A stretch of 64,000 bases of DNA, taken from Bacillota bacterium. Lineage in GTDB: Bacteria > Bacillota > UBA4882 > UBA8346. The notes below the pieces were generated by a model. The model was not told where the DNA came from and did no database searches. It saw only the letters and a list, made by a program, of their open reading frames with translations. The stretch spans positions 1 to 64,000 of the forward strand of contig JAEXDA010000011.1 of the NCBI GenBank assembly GCA_023401925.1, written 5' to 3'. Shown piece after piece: positions 27,476 to 34,228 of this stretch; position 1 is the first letter of the stretch; each line of letters opens with the position of its first letter. A program made the translations under genes and the position numbers.

Positions 27476-27928
27476 TTGGAGTTTCGAGATTTCTTCAAAG
27501 AAATTGCCTACAACCATTGTCTATGGGTAGCTCTTTTTGCGTGGTTTGTGGCTTCTACACTGAAAGTGATTTTTAATTTTATCAAAGAGAGAAAAGTTAA
27601 TTTTAAACGCTTTGTAGGGTCTGGAGGAATGCCCAGCACTCATTCGGCATTGGTGGCCTCCTTAGCCACAGCTGTAGGGATTGAGACCGGGTGGAATAGC
27701 GCTCTTACTGCAACTGCCATAATTCTCGCCTGTATTGTAATGTATGACGCATCAGGAGTCAGACTGGCTGCCAGCCGGCAGGCAGCCACCCTCAATAAAA
27801 TTATTGACGAAATGTTTCAGGAGGGTGAATTTCATCCTGAACATCTAAAAGAATTACTTGGACATACACCGATCGAAGTCATTGCCGGCGCAACTTTGGG
27901 GGTCGTGATTGCCATTATTTGTGCTTAA
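27476..27928 (+). CDS. Divergent PAP2 family membrane protein (YuiD-like)
   Basis: The 150-residue membrane protein has several hydrophobic segments and the family motifs SGGMPSTHSALVASLATAVG and MYDASGVRLAASRQAATLNK. These resemble acid phosphatase motifs of PAP2 lipid phosphatases. It may dephosphorylate a prenyl or lipid phosphate. TTG 27476 follows AGGAGG. Being between ispA and OLE/dxs supports a role in isoprenoid metabolism, but the activity of this subgroup is unproven. Confidence 0.88.
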   Translation: MEFRDFFKEIAYNHCLWVALFAWFVASTLKVIFNFIKERKVNFKRFVGSGGMPSTHSALVASLATAVGIETGWNSALTATAIILACIVMYDASGVRLAASRQAATLNKIIDEMFQEGEFHPEHLKELLGHTPIEVIAGATLGVVIAIICA

Positions 27929-28022
27929 TAAGGATTGACGGGTTAAGGAATTCAATCTGATGTAAAACGGCTTTTCTTGCCAGAATTTTACCAATGGGCA
28001 ACAATTATGGTAACAGCTTTTT

Positions 28023-28051
28023 TTTTGAGACAAAATAAAATATGGTATAAT
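28023..28051 (+). promoter_or_regulatory. Promoter of the OLE RNA
   Basis: TTTTGA (28023-28028) or the overlapping TTGAGA, and a perfect TATAAT at 28046-28051, are spaced 17 (or 15) bases. The expected transcript start is near 28058, where the structured, GC-richer RNA begins. The upstream T-run and A-rich spacer fit a strong housekeeping promoter. Confidence 0.65.
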
Positions 28052-28057
28052 GGAAAC

Positions 28058-28727
28058 AGCGAGGGGATGGTGTAGTATCCTAGTCAGGGTAACCATCTTT
28101 GAAGACGGGCCTAAAAATCCGTTGCGGGCACATCGATGAAGTCCCTGGTGCCGGCCGCCGACGCCCAGTCAGGGGTTGGTGCTGGGGGTTAAGGAGATGG
28201 GGCGATCTACAATGGCATGTAGGCGTTGACCCCTCTACCGTGGAGGCCCAAGTGCGTGGGGAACCCGGATCGTTTCGTGAAAATGGAACGCTTTGAGCGA
28301 GAACCACGGCTTGGGGGTAAACCTGCATATGGTACGGGTTTCAGTACTTAGTATCGGTGCAGCGTAGCCTGCCTTGAGCGGGTTGGGAGGATATGGGTAT
28401 CAAGTTACAAAGCCTCTGCAGGGTCATGTAACTCTCTGCCATTTGAAACCCAACTCCGCAAAAGAGGCTAGATGGTGGCTCGCCCTGTGGAGGAAAACTC
28501 CTAGGCTATTCTAAACTTTAGAGTTCTACCGGGGATTGCAGTGTGGACTCAGTGGTAATCCAGTCCCGTATTTGGTGACAAAACGGAAGGATCTTAAAGG
28601 GAAACCACCGTGGCGGCGACGCTACGGAGATCCTTGGGAAAACATACTGGACCTAAGCCACAATTTTTACTCGGTAGATACCATTCCCTCCACCATATTG
28701 GCATCGTGGCCCTAAATGGGCTTTTTT
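28058..28727 (+). ncRNA. ole: OLE (ornate, large, extremophilic) RNA
   Basis: The roughly 670-base gap between the PAP2-like gene and oapA has its own promoter and ends in a short GCCC/GGGC hairpin with six Ts. It is much richer in G+C than the surrounding spacers and lacks a convincing coding frame. Length (family about 600 nt or more), gene order (xseA-xseB-ispA upstream; oapA-dxs downstream) and direct adjacency to a gene for the OLE-associated membrane protein match the OLE RNA of Bacillus halodurans and anaerobic Bacillota. OLE forms a membrane ribonucleoprotein with OapA and helps survival under cold, alcohol and Mg2+ stress. I did not fold it, so exact ends are approximate. Confidence 0.86.
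28709..28727 (+). terminator. Terminator or processing hairpin at the 3' end of OLE
   Basis: GCCC (28709-28712), loop TAAAT, GGGC (28718-28721), then TTTTTT. The 4-bp stem (5 with weak flanks) is modest, so read-through into oapA-dxs is likely. Confidence 0.55.
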
Positions 28728-28756
28728 AATGAAAAGGTGATGATAAGATTACTAGT

Positions 28757-29320
28757 TTGAAACGGGCAATCCGAGTAGGCTTTTTTACATTAATAATTTC
28801 TTTTGTAATTTCTTTTCTGTTACAATTTTCTTTAGCTCCATGGGTTTCAGTGCTGATTTTGTTCATCGTAGTGATTACGGGAATCATTTTTGACATTGTT
28901 GGTACTGCGGTAACTGCGGCAGACGAGACTCCTTTCCATGCAATGGGCGCAGACAAGATCAGCGGTTCCAGGCAAGCAGTAGCTATGATCCGTAATGCTG
29001 ATAAAGTCGCCAATTTTTGTAATGATGTGGTTGGAGATATTTGCGGTACGATTAGCGGTGCAATTATAGTCGGGGTTGCTTTGGAATTTACCCGCCGTAA
29101 TTCCTTTCTACCACGGGATATAATAGAAGCGTTATCAATTGCTTTGGTGGCGGCGTTCAATGTTGGTGGAAAAGCTTTTGGAAAATCTTATGCGATGGAG
29201 AATGCCCATCAAATTGTTTTTACTGTTGGGAAATTATTCGCGTATTTTAAATTCTTTAAGCTTGATCCTAAAAAGGATAATCGCCGTAGGGGCAAATCTT
29301 ATACACGAAAGGCCAGATAG
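28757..29320 (+). CDS. oapA: OapA, OLE-associated membrane protein
   Basis: The 187-residue protein has two N-terminal transmembrane helices (GFFTLIISFVISFLLQF and WVSVLILFIVVITGIIFDIV), then the conserved GTAVTAADETPFHAMGADKI and a third hydrophobic region (NDVVGDICGTISGAIIVGVA). It ends in a strongly basic tail (KDNRRRGKSYTRKAR) suited to RNA binding. OapA anchors OLE RNA at the membrane and resembles the membrane part of CNNM/CorC Mg2+ transporters. The start is uncertain: TTG 28757 lacks a near ribosome site and overlaps the stop of a 6-codon ORF (ATG 28740). ATT 28748 would fit the AAGGTG at 28735-28740. Confidence 0.87.
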   Translation: MKRAIRVGFFTLIISFVISFLLQFSLAPWVSVLILFIVVITGIIFDIVGTAVTAADETPFHAMGADKISGSRQAVAMIRNADKVANFCNDVVGDICGTISGAIIVGVALEFTRRNSFLPRDIIEALSIALVAAFNVGGKAFGKSYAMENAHQIVFTVGKLFAYFKFFKLDPKKDNRRRGKSYTRKAR

Positions 29321-29326
29321 GATAAG

Positions 29327-31225
29327 ATGATCGATCTCCTACATAAAATTCATGGACCGGATGATTTAAAAAAACTTTCCGATGTTCAATTGGTAGAGCT
29401 CGCAGGGGAATTGCGCCGTTTTGTACTGGAAACCGTAGCGAAAACCGGCGGTCATTTAGCTCCTAACTTAGGGGTAGTGGAGCTTACCTTAGCCCTGCAT
29501 GCCGTTTTTGATAGCCCTCGGGATCAAATCGTGTGGGATGTCGGACACCAATCCTATATTCATAAAATATTAACCGGTCGGCTTGGGGAATTTGGGACGC
29601 TGCGTCAGTATAATGGAATCAGCGGATTCCCAAGACCGGATGAAAGTGAGCATGATGCTTTCGCCGCAGGCCATAGTTCCACTTCGATTTCAGCAGCTCT
29701 TGGACTTGCAAAGGCCCGTGATTTTTTGGGGATGAAAAATAAGGTCGTTGCGGTCATTGGTGACGGTTCTCTCACTGGCGGCATGGCTTTTGAAGCCCTT
29801 AATCATTTGGGGCATCTTCAAACCGATTTGATTATCGTTTTGAATGATAATGAAATGTCCATTTCCAGAAATGTAGGCGCTCTTTCCCGGTATTTGAACC
29901 GTTTAAGAATGAATCCCCGATTACGCCGGCTTAAATCCGATATCCAGGAATGGATTCAAAAGATTCCTCATGTAGGACATGCCACTATCCGTTATTTGGA
30001 GAAAATCGAAGATGGCCTGAAATTCTTGGTTATTCCTGGTATGTTCTTTGAAGAACTGGGTATTTCCTATCTTGGCCCCATTAACGGCCATGATATCAGT
30101 GAACTCAAACTGACATTAAAAAATGCTTGTGAGCGGGGAGGACCTGTTTTAATTCATGTTTTGACCACCAAGGGAAAAGGTTACCGGTTTGCCGAACAAA
30201 ACCCCGAAAAATTTCATGGTACCGGCCCCTTTGATTTAAAGACCGGTTTGAAATTGGACGCGTCGGAAAATCGGAGTTTTACCGATATCTTTGGGACGGC
30301 TATTTGTGATTTGGGTTCGAAAGATCGCAGGATTGTGGCTCTTACAGCGGCTATGACCGATGGGACCGGACTGATGGGGTTTGCAAATCGCTTTCCGGAC
30401 CGTTTCTTTGATGTCGGTATTGCCGAACAACATGCGGTCACTATGGCGGCCGGCTTGGCCCAAAAAGGTCTGCGTCCGATCGTAGCTATTTATTCAACTT
30501 TTCTGCAACGGGCTTATGATCAAATTATTCACGATGTTTGTTTCCAGAGATTGCCGGTTTTGTTCGTTCTGGACAGGGCCGGACTGGTGGGAGCCGATGG
30601 CCCGACCCACCATGGAGTTTTTGACCTGTCGTTTTTACGGCAAATCCCTGGCCTCATTGTAATGGCTCCAAGTGAGGAAGGGGAGCTGCGGGATATGCTA
30701 TACACGGCGCTGCAACAGGATGGCCCGGTTGCGATCCGTTATCCCAAATGTGAATGTTTGAGTAAATCCGAGGATCAAAACTATCATTTACTCCCAGTAG
30801 GTAAGGGAGAAATCGTGATTTCAGGTCAGGGAGTGGCCATTATCGCAGTGGGCGCTATGCTTCAAAATGCATTATCTGCCGCATTCCGGCTAAAGAGATC
30901 CGGAATTGACTGTACAGTTGCTAATGCCCGCTTCATTAAACCCCTCGATGAAGAGCTTGTTCTTCATTTAACGGCTACTCACCCCAATATTATTATTGTG
31001 GAAGAGAACATTACCGCTGGCGGATACGGTTCGGCAGTTCTGGAATTGCTCACGGCGCGCCGGATTAAGGATGTGTCTGTTAAACTGCTTGGTATTCCCG
31101 ATCAATTTATTCCTCAAGGCCCCAGGGAACTTTTACTTCAACAATGCGGACTTGATGTTAACGGAATTTGCCGGGCCGTGAGAGAGTTGAATTTGCCGAT
31201 AGTCGCCAGAAGAATCAGAGTGTAG
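29327..31225 (+). CDS. dxs: 1-deoxy-D-xylulose-5-phosphate synthase
   Basis: The 632-residue thiamine-diphosphate enzyme joins pyruvate and glyceraldehyde 3-phosphate, the first step of the MEP isoprenoid pathway. The expected blocks are present: GGHLAPNLGVVELTLALH, WDVGHQSYIHKILTGR, the ThDP motif GDGSLTGGMAFEALNHLG with NDNEMSIS, and FDVGIAEQHAVTMAAGLA with catalytic Glu. It starts 6 bases after oapA. Its place next to OLE/oapA and a prenyl synthase is the classic OLE operon arrangement. Confidence 0.97.
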   Translation: MIDLLHKIHGPDDLKKLSDVQLVELAGELRRFVLETVAKTGGHLAPNLGVVELTLALHAVFDSPRDQIVWDVGHQSYIHKILTGRLGEFGTLRQYNGISGFPRPDESEHDAFAAGHSSTSISAALGLAKARDFLGMKNKVVAVIGDGSLTGGMAFEALNHLGHLQTDLIIVLNDNEMSISRNVGALSRYLNRLRMNPRLRRLKSDIQEWIQKIPHVGHATIRYLEKIEDGLKFLVIPGMFFEELGISYLGPINGHDISELKLTLKNACERGGPVLIHVLTTKGKGYRFAEQNPEKFHGTGPFDLKTGLKLDASENRSFTDIFGTAICDLGSKDRRIVALTAAMTDGTGLMGFANRFPDRFFDVGIAEQHAVTMAAGLAQKGLRPIVAIYSTFLQRAYDQIIHDVCFQRLPVLFVLDRAGLVGADGPTHHGVFDLSFLRQIPGLIVMAPSEEGELRDMLYTALQQDGPVAIRYPKCECLSKSEDQNYHLLPVGKGEIVISGQGVAIIAVGAMLQNALSAAFRLKRSGIDCTVANARFIKPLDEELVLHLTATHPNIIIVEENITAGGYGSAVLELLTARRIKDVSVKLLGIPDQFIPQGPRELLLQQCGLDVNGICRAVRELNLPIVARRIRV

Positions 31226-31296
31226 GACGATAGATAATTGATTGTTGACGGTTATTGACTTTAGGGCTATGATGATTAGGTAATTGTTGCTAAACC

Positions 31297-31351
31297 AGTA
31301 GAGCGTATCGTAAATAAATGGTAATCAGAAATGGGGAAGATACGCTCTACT
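31297..31351. repeat. AGTA/TACT hairpin 1 of the upstream pair
   Basis: AGTAGAGCGTATC (31297-31309) pairs perfectly over 13 bp with 31339-31351; the loop is 29 bases. Two bases separate it from hairpin 2. Related hairpins lie after the queuosine cassette at 33370 and 33421. Confidence 0.75.
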
Positions 31352-31353
31352 TA

Positions 31354-31401
31354 AGTAAAACGTTCACAACCATTGCGTAGTTATTTAGAGAACGTTTTAC
31401 T
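31354..31401. repeat. AGTA/TACT hairpin 2 of the upstream pair
   Basis: AGTAAAACGTTC (31354-31365) pairs perfectly over 12 bp with 31390-31401; the loop is 24 bases. It has the same AGTA...TACT ends and central CGT as its neighbour but different remaining stem bases. Confidence 0.75.
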
Positions 31402-31437
31402 AGAACGAATTTTGAGGGGGGGGATCTGGTTTTCTGG

Positions 31438-31461
31438 TTGACAATTATCCTAAATTGTCAA
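31438..31461 (+). promoter_or_regulatory. Palindrome containing a TTGACA box upstream of the preQ1 riboswitch
   Basis: TTGACAATT (31438-31446) and AATTGTCAA (31453-31461) form a perfect 9-bp inverted repeat. The first arm holds a consensus -35 box, and GCTATAGG follows near 31466, though spacing to a -10 is not ideal. It could be an operator over the cassette promoter. Confidence 0.4.
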
Positions 31462-31479
31462 GAATGCTATAGGGATTTT

Positions 31480-31515
31480 GGCGGTTGCAGCAACCCGCCT
31501 CAACAAAACTGGAGG
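31480..31515 (+). ncRNA. preQ1-I riboswitch (translational)
   Basis: The stem GGCGGUUG...CAACCCGCC region followed by the A-rich tail CAACAAAACUGGAGG closely resembles the compact preQ1-I aptamer, including its UUGCAGCAACCC loop. The tail forms the second pseudoknot strand and runs straight into the GGAGG ribosome site of the YhhQ-type gene (TTG 31524). Bound preQ1 should therefore hide the ribosome binding site and shut down synthesis of the transporter. Confidence 0.88.
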
Positions 31516-31523
31516 AATTTAAA

Positions 31524-32225
31524 TTGAGCCGTATTCGATATGAGTTTTCCCCGATTTTTCTATGCATAACCTGCTTTTTTGTAACCTGTCTCCTTATTTC
31601 CAATATCATTGCCGGAAAACTTTCTCAAATCTTGGGGATGACTTTACCCGCAGCTGTTATTATATTTCCAATTACTTATATATTTGGCGATGTCTTAACC
31701 GAAGTGTACGGTTATGAAAGGGCAAGGCTTGTCATTTGGATTGGACTTGCTGCCAATTTGCTGATGTCCTTGATGTTTATGATCACGGTCATGTTGCCTT
31801 ATCCTAAATTTTGGACTCAGCAGGGCGCTTATGCCGCAGTTTTGGGGTTAACTCCCCGGATAGCGGGAGCTTCAGTGGTTGGTTATTTTGGGGGGGAATT
31901 TGCCAATTCTTTTGTATTATCGAAAATCAAATTATTGACCAAGGGCCGCTGGTTATGGGTTAGAACCATTGGCTCAACTGTAGTCGGGGAAGCAATCGAT
32001 ACTTTATTGTTCATATTCCTTGCTTTTGCCGGTTCATTACCCTTGGGCGTATTAGTTGGAATGGCCGGGTCGCAGTATATTTGGAAAGTGGGATACGAAA
32101 TTCTGGCGACGCCCCTTACTTATCAAGTGGTCGGATGGGTTAAACGCCGTGAACAAATCGATACTTTTGATTATCAAGCCAACTACAATCCCTTTCGTTT
32201 GGAGGAGCCCCATGGAACAATATGA
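31524..32225 (+). CDS. yhhQ: YhhQ/QueT-like queuosine precursor transporter 1
   Basis: The 233-residue inner-membrane protein has the VUT_1/YhhQ signatures VIIFPITYIFGDVLTEVYGY, GGEFANSFVLSKIK and RTIGSTVVGEAIDTLLFIF, and the C-terminal FDYQANYNPF. It imports preQ0, preQ1 or a later queuosine precursor. TTG 31524 is the real start because it follows the riboswitch-embedded GGAGG; the longer frame to 31485 runs through the aptamer. It overlaps queF by 14 bases. Confidence 0.92.
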   Translation: MSRIRYEFSPIFLCITCFFVTCLLISNIIAGKLSQILGMTLPAAVIIFPITYIFGDVLTEVYGYERARLVIWIGLAANLLMSLMFMITVMLPYPKFWTQQGAYAAVLGLTPRIAGASVVGYFGGEFANSFVLSKIKLLTKGRWLWVRTIGSTVVGEAIDTLLFIFLAFAGSLPLGVLVGMAGSQYIWKVGYEILATPLTYQVVGWVKRREQIDTFDYQANYNPFRLEEPHGTI

Positions 32226-32595
32226 ATTTGAGGCGTTGGGCAAAGCGGTTCGGATGCCGGCAAGGAAACTTGAAATTTTTCCCAAACCGGAAGGGGTTGA
32301 CAAAGTGGTTTTGGAAAGTGATGAAGTGACCAGCTTGTGTCCTGTCACAGGACAACCGGATTGGGAGACTGTAACCATCGAATTTGCTCCTGACGGATAT
32401 TGTATCGAAAGCAAGAGTTTAAAGCTTTATCTTTGGAGTTTCCGGGAAGAAGGAAGGTTTTGCGAAGCCTTAGCGGCAAAAATTGCTCAGGATATTTTTG
32501 AGGTATGCAAACCCCATTGGTGTACGGTGACTGTTTCCCAAAAACCCAGAGGCGGTATTAAGATTACTGCAACAGCAACGCTTGGGGAGAGATAA
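32212..32595 (+). CDS. queF: QueF, NADPH-dependent preQ0 reductase
   Basis: The 127-residue enzyme is a short unimodular (type I) QueF that reduces the nitrile of preQ0 to preQ1. Catalytic Cys43 and Asp50 are present in SLCPVTGQPDW, and the substrate-binding ESKSLKLYLWSFR motif is intact. The usual His-Glu after it reads Cys84-Glu85 (GRFCEAL). ATG 32212 follows GGAGGAG; the frame upstream overlaps the yhhQ gene and is not used. Lying between two queuosine-precursor transporters, it can convert imported preQ0. Confidence 0.9.
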   Translation: MEQYEFEALGKAVRMPARKLEIFPKPEGVDKVVLESDEVTSLCPVTGQPDWETVTIEFAPDGYCIESKSLKLYLWSFREEGRFCEALAAKIAQDIFEVCKPHWCTVTVSQKPRGGIKITATATLGER

Positions 32596-32597
32596 AA

Positions 32598-33308
32598 ATG
32601 ACAATAAGCGCAAAGCAACAACAACGGCAATATCGGTACTTTGATCTCATTTTAGGCCTGTTTGTAGCCATCTTAATTATTAGCAATATCGTTTCCGTGA
32701 AAGCAATCACCATTCCCCTGCCTTTTACGAAAATCCATTTTTCCTTTGATGGCGGGACCTTGCTGTTTCCTTTCAGTTATATTTTTGCCGACGTTCTAAC
32801 CGAAGTCTACGGCTATGAAAAGTCCAGGCGGGTCATATGGTCGGGCTTTTTCGGCTTGGCGCTGATGGCGGTGGTGATCTGGGTTGTCGGGGTTATACCT
32901 GCCGATCCTTTGTGGAAATTACAAGGGTCCTACAAAGAACTGTTGATGACTGCGCCCCGGATTGCCATCGCCAGTATAATTGCTTATTTTGCGGGAGAAT
33001 TCAGCAATAGCTTTATCCTTTCCAAAATGAAAATCTGGACCCGGGGCAGGTTTTTGTGGGCTCGCACCATTGGTTCAACGATTGTGGGGGAATTGATTGA
33101 TTCGGCATTGTTTGTGTTTATCGCCTTTAGCGGTGTATGGGAACAGGCATTGTTAATCAATGTTTTGATTTCGAATTACATTTTTAAAACTCTCTATGAG
33201 ATAATTGCTACGCCATTTACCTATGGAGTTATCGGCTGGCTTAAGAAACATGAAAATGAAGATTATTATGATTATCATGCCGATTACAATCCTTTCAGCA
33301 TCAAATAG
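32598..33308 (+). CDS. yhhQ: YhhQ/QueT-like queuosine precursor transporter 2
   Basis: The 236-residue inner-membrane protein is paralogous to the upstream copy, with matching blocks LLFPFSYIFADVLTEVYGYE, AGEFSNSFILSKMK, RTIGSTIVGELIDSALFVF and the ending YDYHADYNPFSIK. It starts 2 bases after queF. The two transporters differ enough to suggest different substrates, for example preQ0 and preQ1 or queuine; this is inference. Confidence 0.92.
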   Translation: MTISAKQQQRQYRYFDLILGLFVAILIISNIVSVKAITIPLPFTKIHFSFDGGTLLFPFSYIFADVLTEVYGYEKSRRVIWSGFFGLALMAVVIWVVGVIPADPLWKLQGSYKELLMTAPRIAIASIIAYFAGEFSNSFILSKMKIWTRGRFLWARTIGSTIVGELIDSALFVFIAFSGVWEQALLINVLISNYIFKTLYEIIATPFTYGVIGWLKKHENEDYYDYHADYNPFSIK

Positions 33309-33369
33309 ACCTTAAATTTCCAACAGGAAAGACATTGTATGAATAGAACCTGTTCGTATATGAGAAACT

Positions 33370-33418
33370 AGTAATTCGTCACCCAAACAACTATCAAAAT
33401 TTCTAGTGACGAATTACT
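33370..33418. repeat. AGTA/TACT hairpin 1 of the downstream pair
   Basis: AGTAATTCGTCAC (33370-33382) pairs perfectly over 13 bp with 33406-33418; the loop is 23 bases. It has the same architecture as the hairpins at 31297 and 31354 and is followed by CA then hairpin 2. Confidence 0.75.
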
Positions 33419-33420
33419 CA

Positions 33421-33475
33421 AGTAGAGCGTCTCTTGACAATTCTTGAATGCAGTTTATTTACGTGACGCTCTGCT
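33421..33475. repeat. AGTA/TACT hairpin 2 of the downstream pair
   Basis: AGTAGAGCGTC (33421-33431) pairs over 11 bp with 33465-33475, with one G-U. The loop contains TTGACA (33434-33439), which could be the -35 box of the next gene, so the hairpin may overlap a promoter. Confidence 0.7.
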
Positions 33476-33503
33476 AGAAAATCTATAAAAGGAGGTTTTT
33501 ACT

Positions 33504-34130
33504 ATGATGAGACGTTTTTCCTGTTTCGTTTTGATTATGGTGTTATTGTTTTCTGTAACAAATCTGGCGATGGCCGCCGGAGTTCTTGGGGTTACCGATT
33601 TAATGTACACTCCGACTCCAACGACATTGGCTCCGGGTCAAGTGGGAGCGGCGGTCAATTTCGCCGAAGATAATTTAAGCTACTTTAATTTGGATATGGG
33701 TCTTGTGAAGGATTTTGAGCTTGGCATAGCAGCTTTTCATTATCCCGATAATACTGATTTTTCGGTTCGGGCCAAATTCCGTATTCTCGAAGAGAAAAAA
33801 GATTCTCCGGGGCTGGCAGTGGGTATCCAAGATTTGGGTAGGGATGATATATCGCCTTACATTGTCCTCTCCAAGAATTTTAGGGATGTCGGTATTGATG
33901 GTTATATAGGGGCCGGTGGGGGCTGGTATGACGGTGTTTTCGGCGGTATCAATAAAGCGTTTTACCCCGGAAAGGGTAGCGAACTCAGCCGTGTCGACCT
34001 TTATGTGGAAGGAGATTCCCACCGGTTGAATATGGGAACCAAGTTATCTTTTGGTTCTCAAGTTAAGCTCAATTTTGGCCTGGTAGATATGGACCGTTGG
34101 ATGATGGGAGCGACCTTTCTTTTTAAGTAA
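33504..34130 (+). CDS. Predicted outer-membrane beta-barrel protein (YjbH-like)
   Basis: The 208-residue exported protein has a signal peptide ending NLAMA. After it come alternating hydrophobic strands typical of barrels (FELGIAAFHY, DGYIGAGGGWYDGVFGGI, LNMGTKLSFGSQVKLNFGLV), ending in WMMGATFLFK with an aromatic near the C-terminus. The GVTDLMYTPTPTTLAPGQ opening resembles YjbH-type exopolysaccharide-associated proteins. ATG 33504 follows AAAGGAGG. A strong terminator closes the gene. Assignment to a family is tentative, but localisation outside the cytoplasm is clear. Confidence 0.7.
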   Translation: MMRRFSCFVLIMVLLFSVTNLAMAAGVLGVTDLMYTPTPTTLAPGQVGAAVNFAEDNLSYFNLDMGLVKDFELGIAAFHYPDNTDFSVRAKFRILEEKKDSPGLAVGIQDLGRDDISPYIVLSKNFRDVGIDGYIGAGGGWYDGVFGGINKAFYPGKGSELSRVDLYVEGDSHRLNMGTKLSFGSQVKLNFGLVDMDRWMMGATFLFK

Positions 34131-34143
34131 TACTGGTTTCGAT

Positions 34144-34182
34144 GAAAAAGGCCAACTGGAAATCTTATAGTTGGCCTTTTTC
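34144..34182 (+). terminator. Rho-independent terminator
   Basis: The arms at 34144-34157 (GAAAAAGGCCAACT) and 34169-34182 pair perfectly, with a TTTTTC tail. It ends the outer-membrane protein gene. Confidence 0.85.
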
Positions 34183-34228
34183 ATTTGGGTTATGTTAGTG
34201 GAATCATGTCGCTAATTTTACGTTATAT

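Noticed and set aside
28080..28328. ORFs on both strands inside the OLE region (28099-28296 + and 28080-28328 -)
   Set aside because: They are chance frames in a G+C-rich structured RNA, have no ribosome sites and do not resemble proteins.
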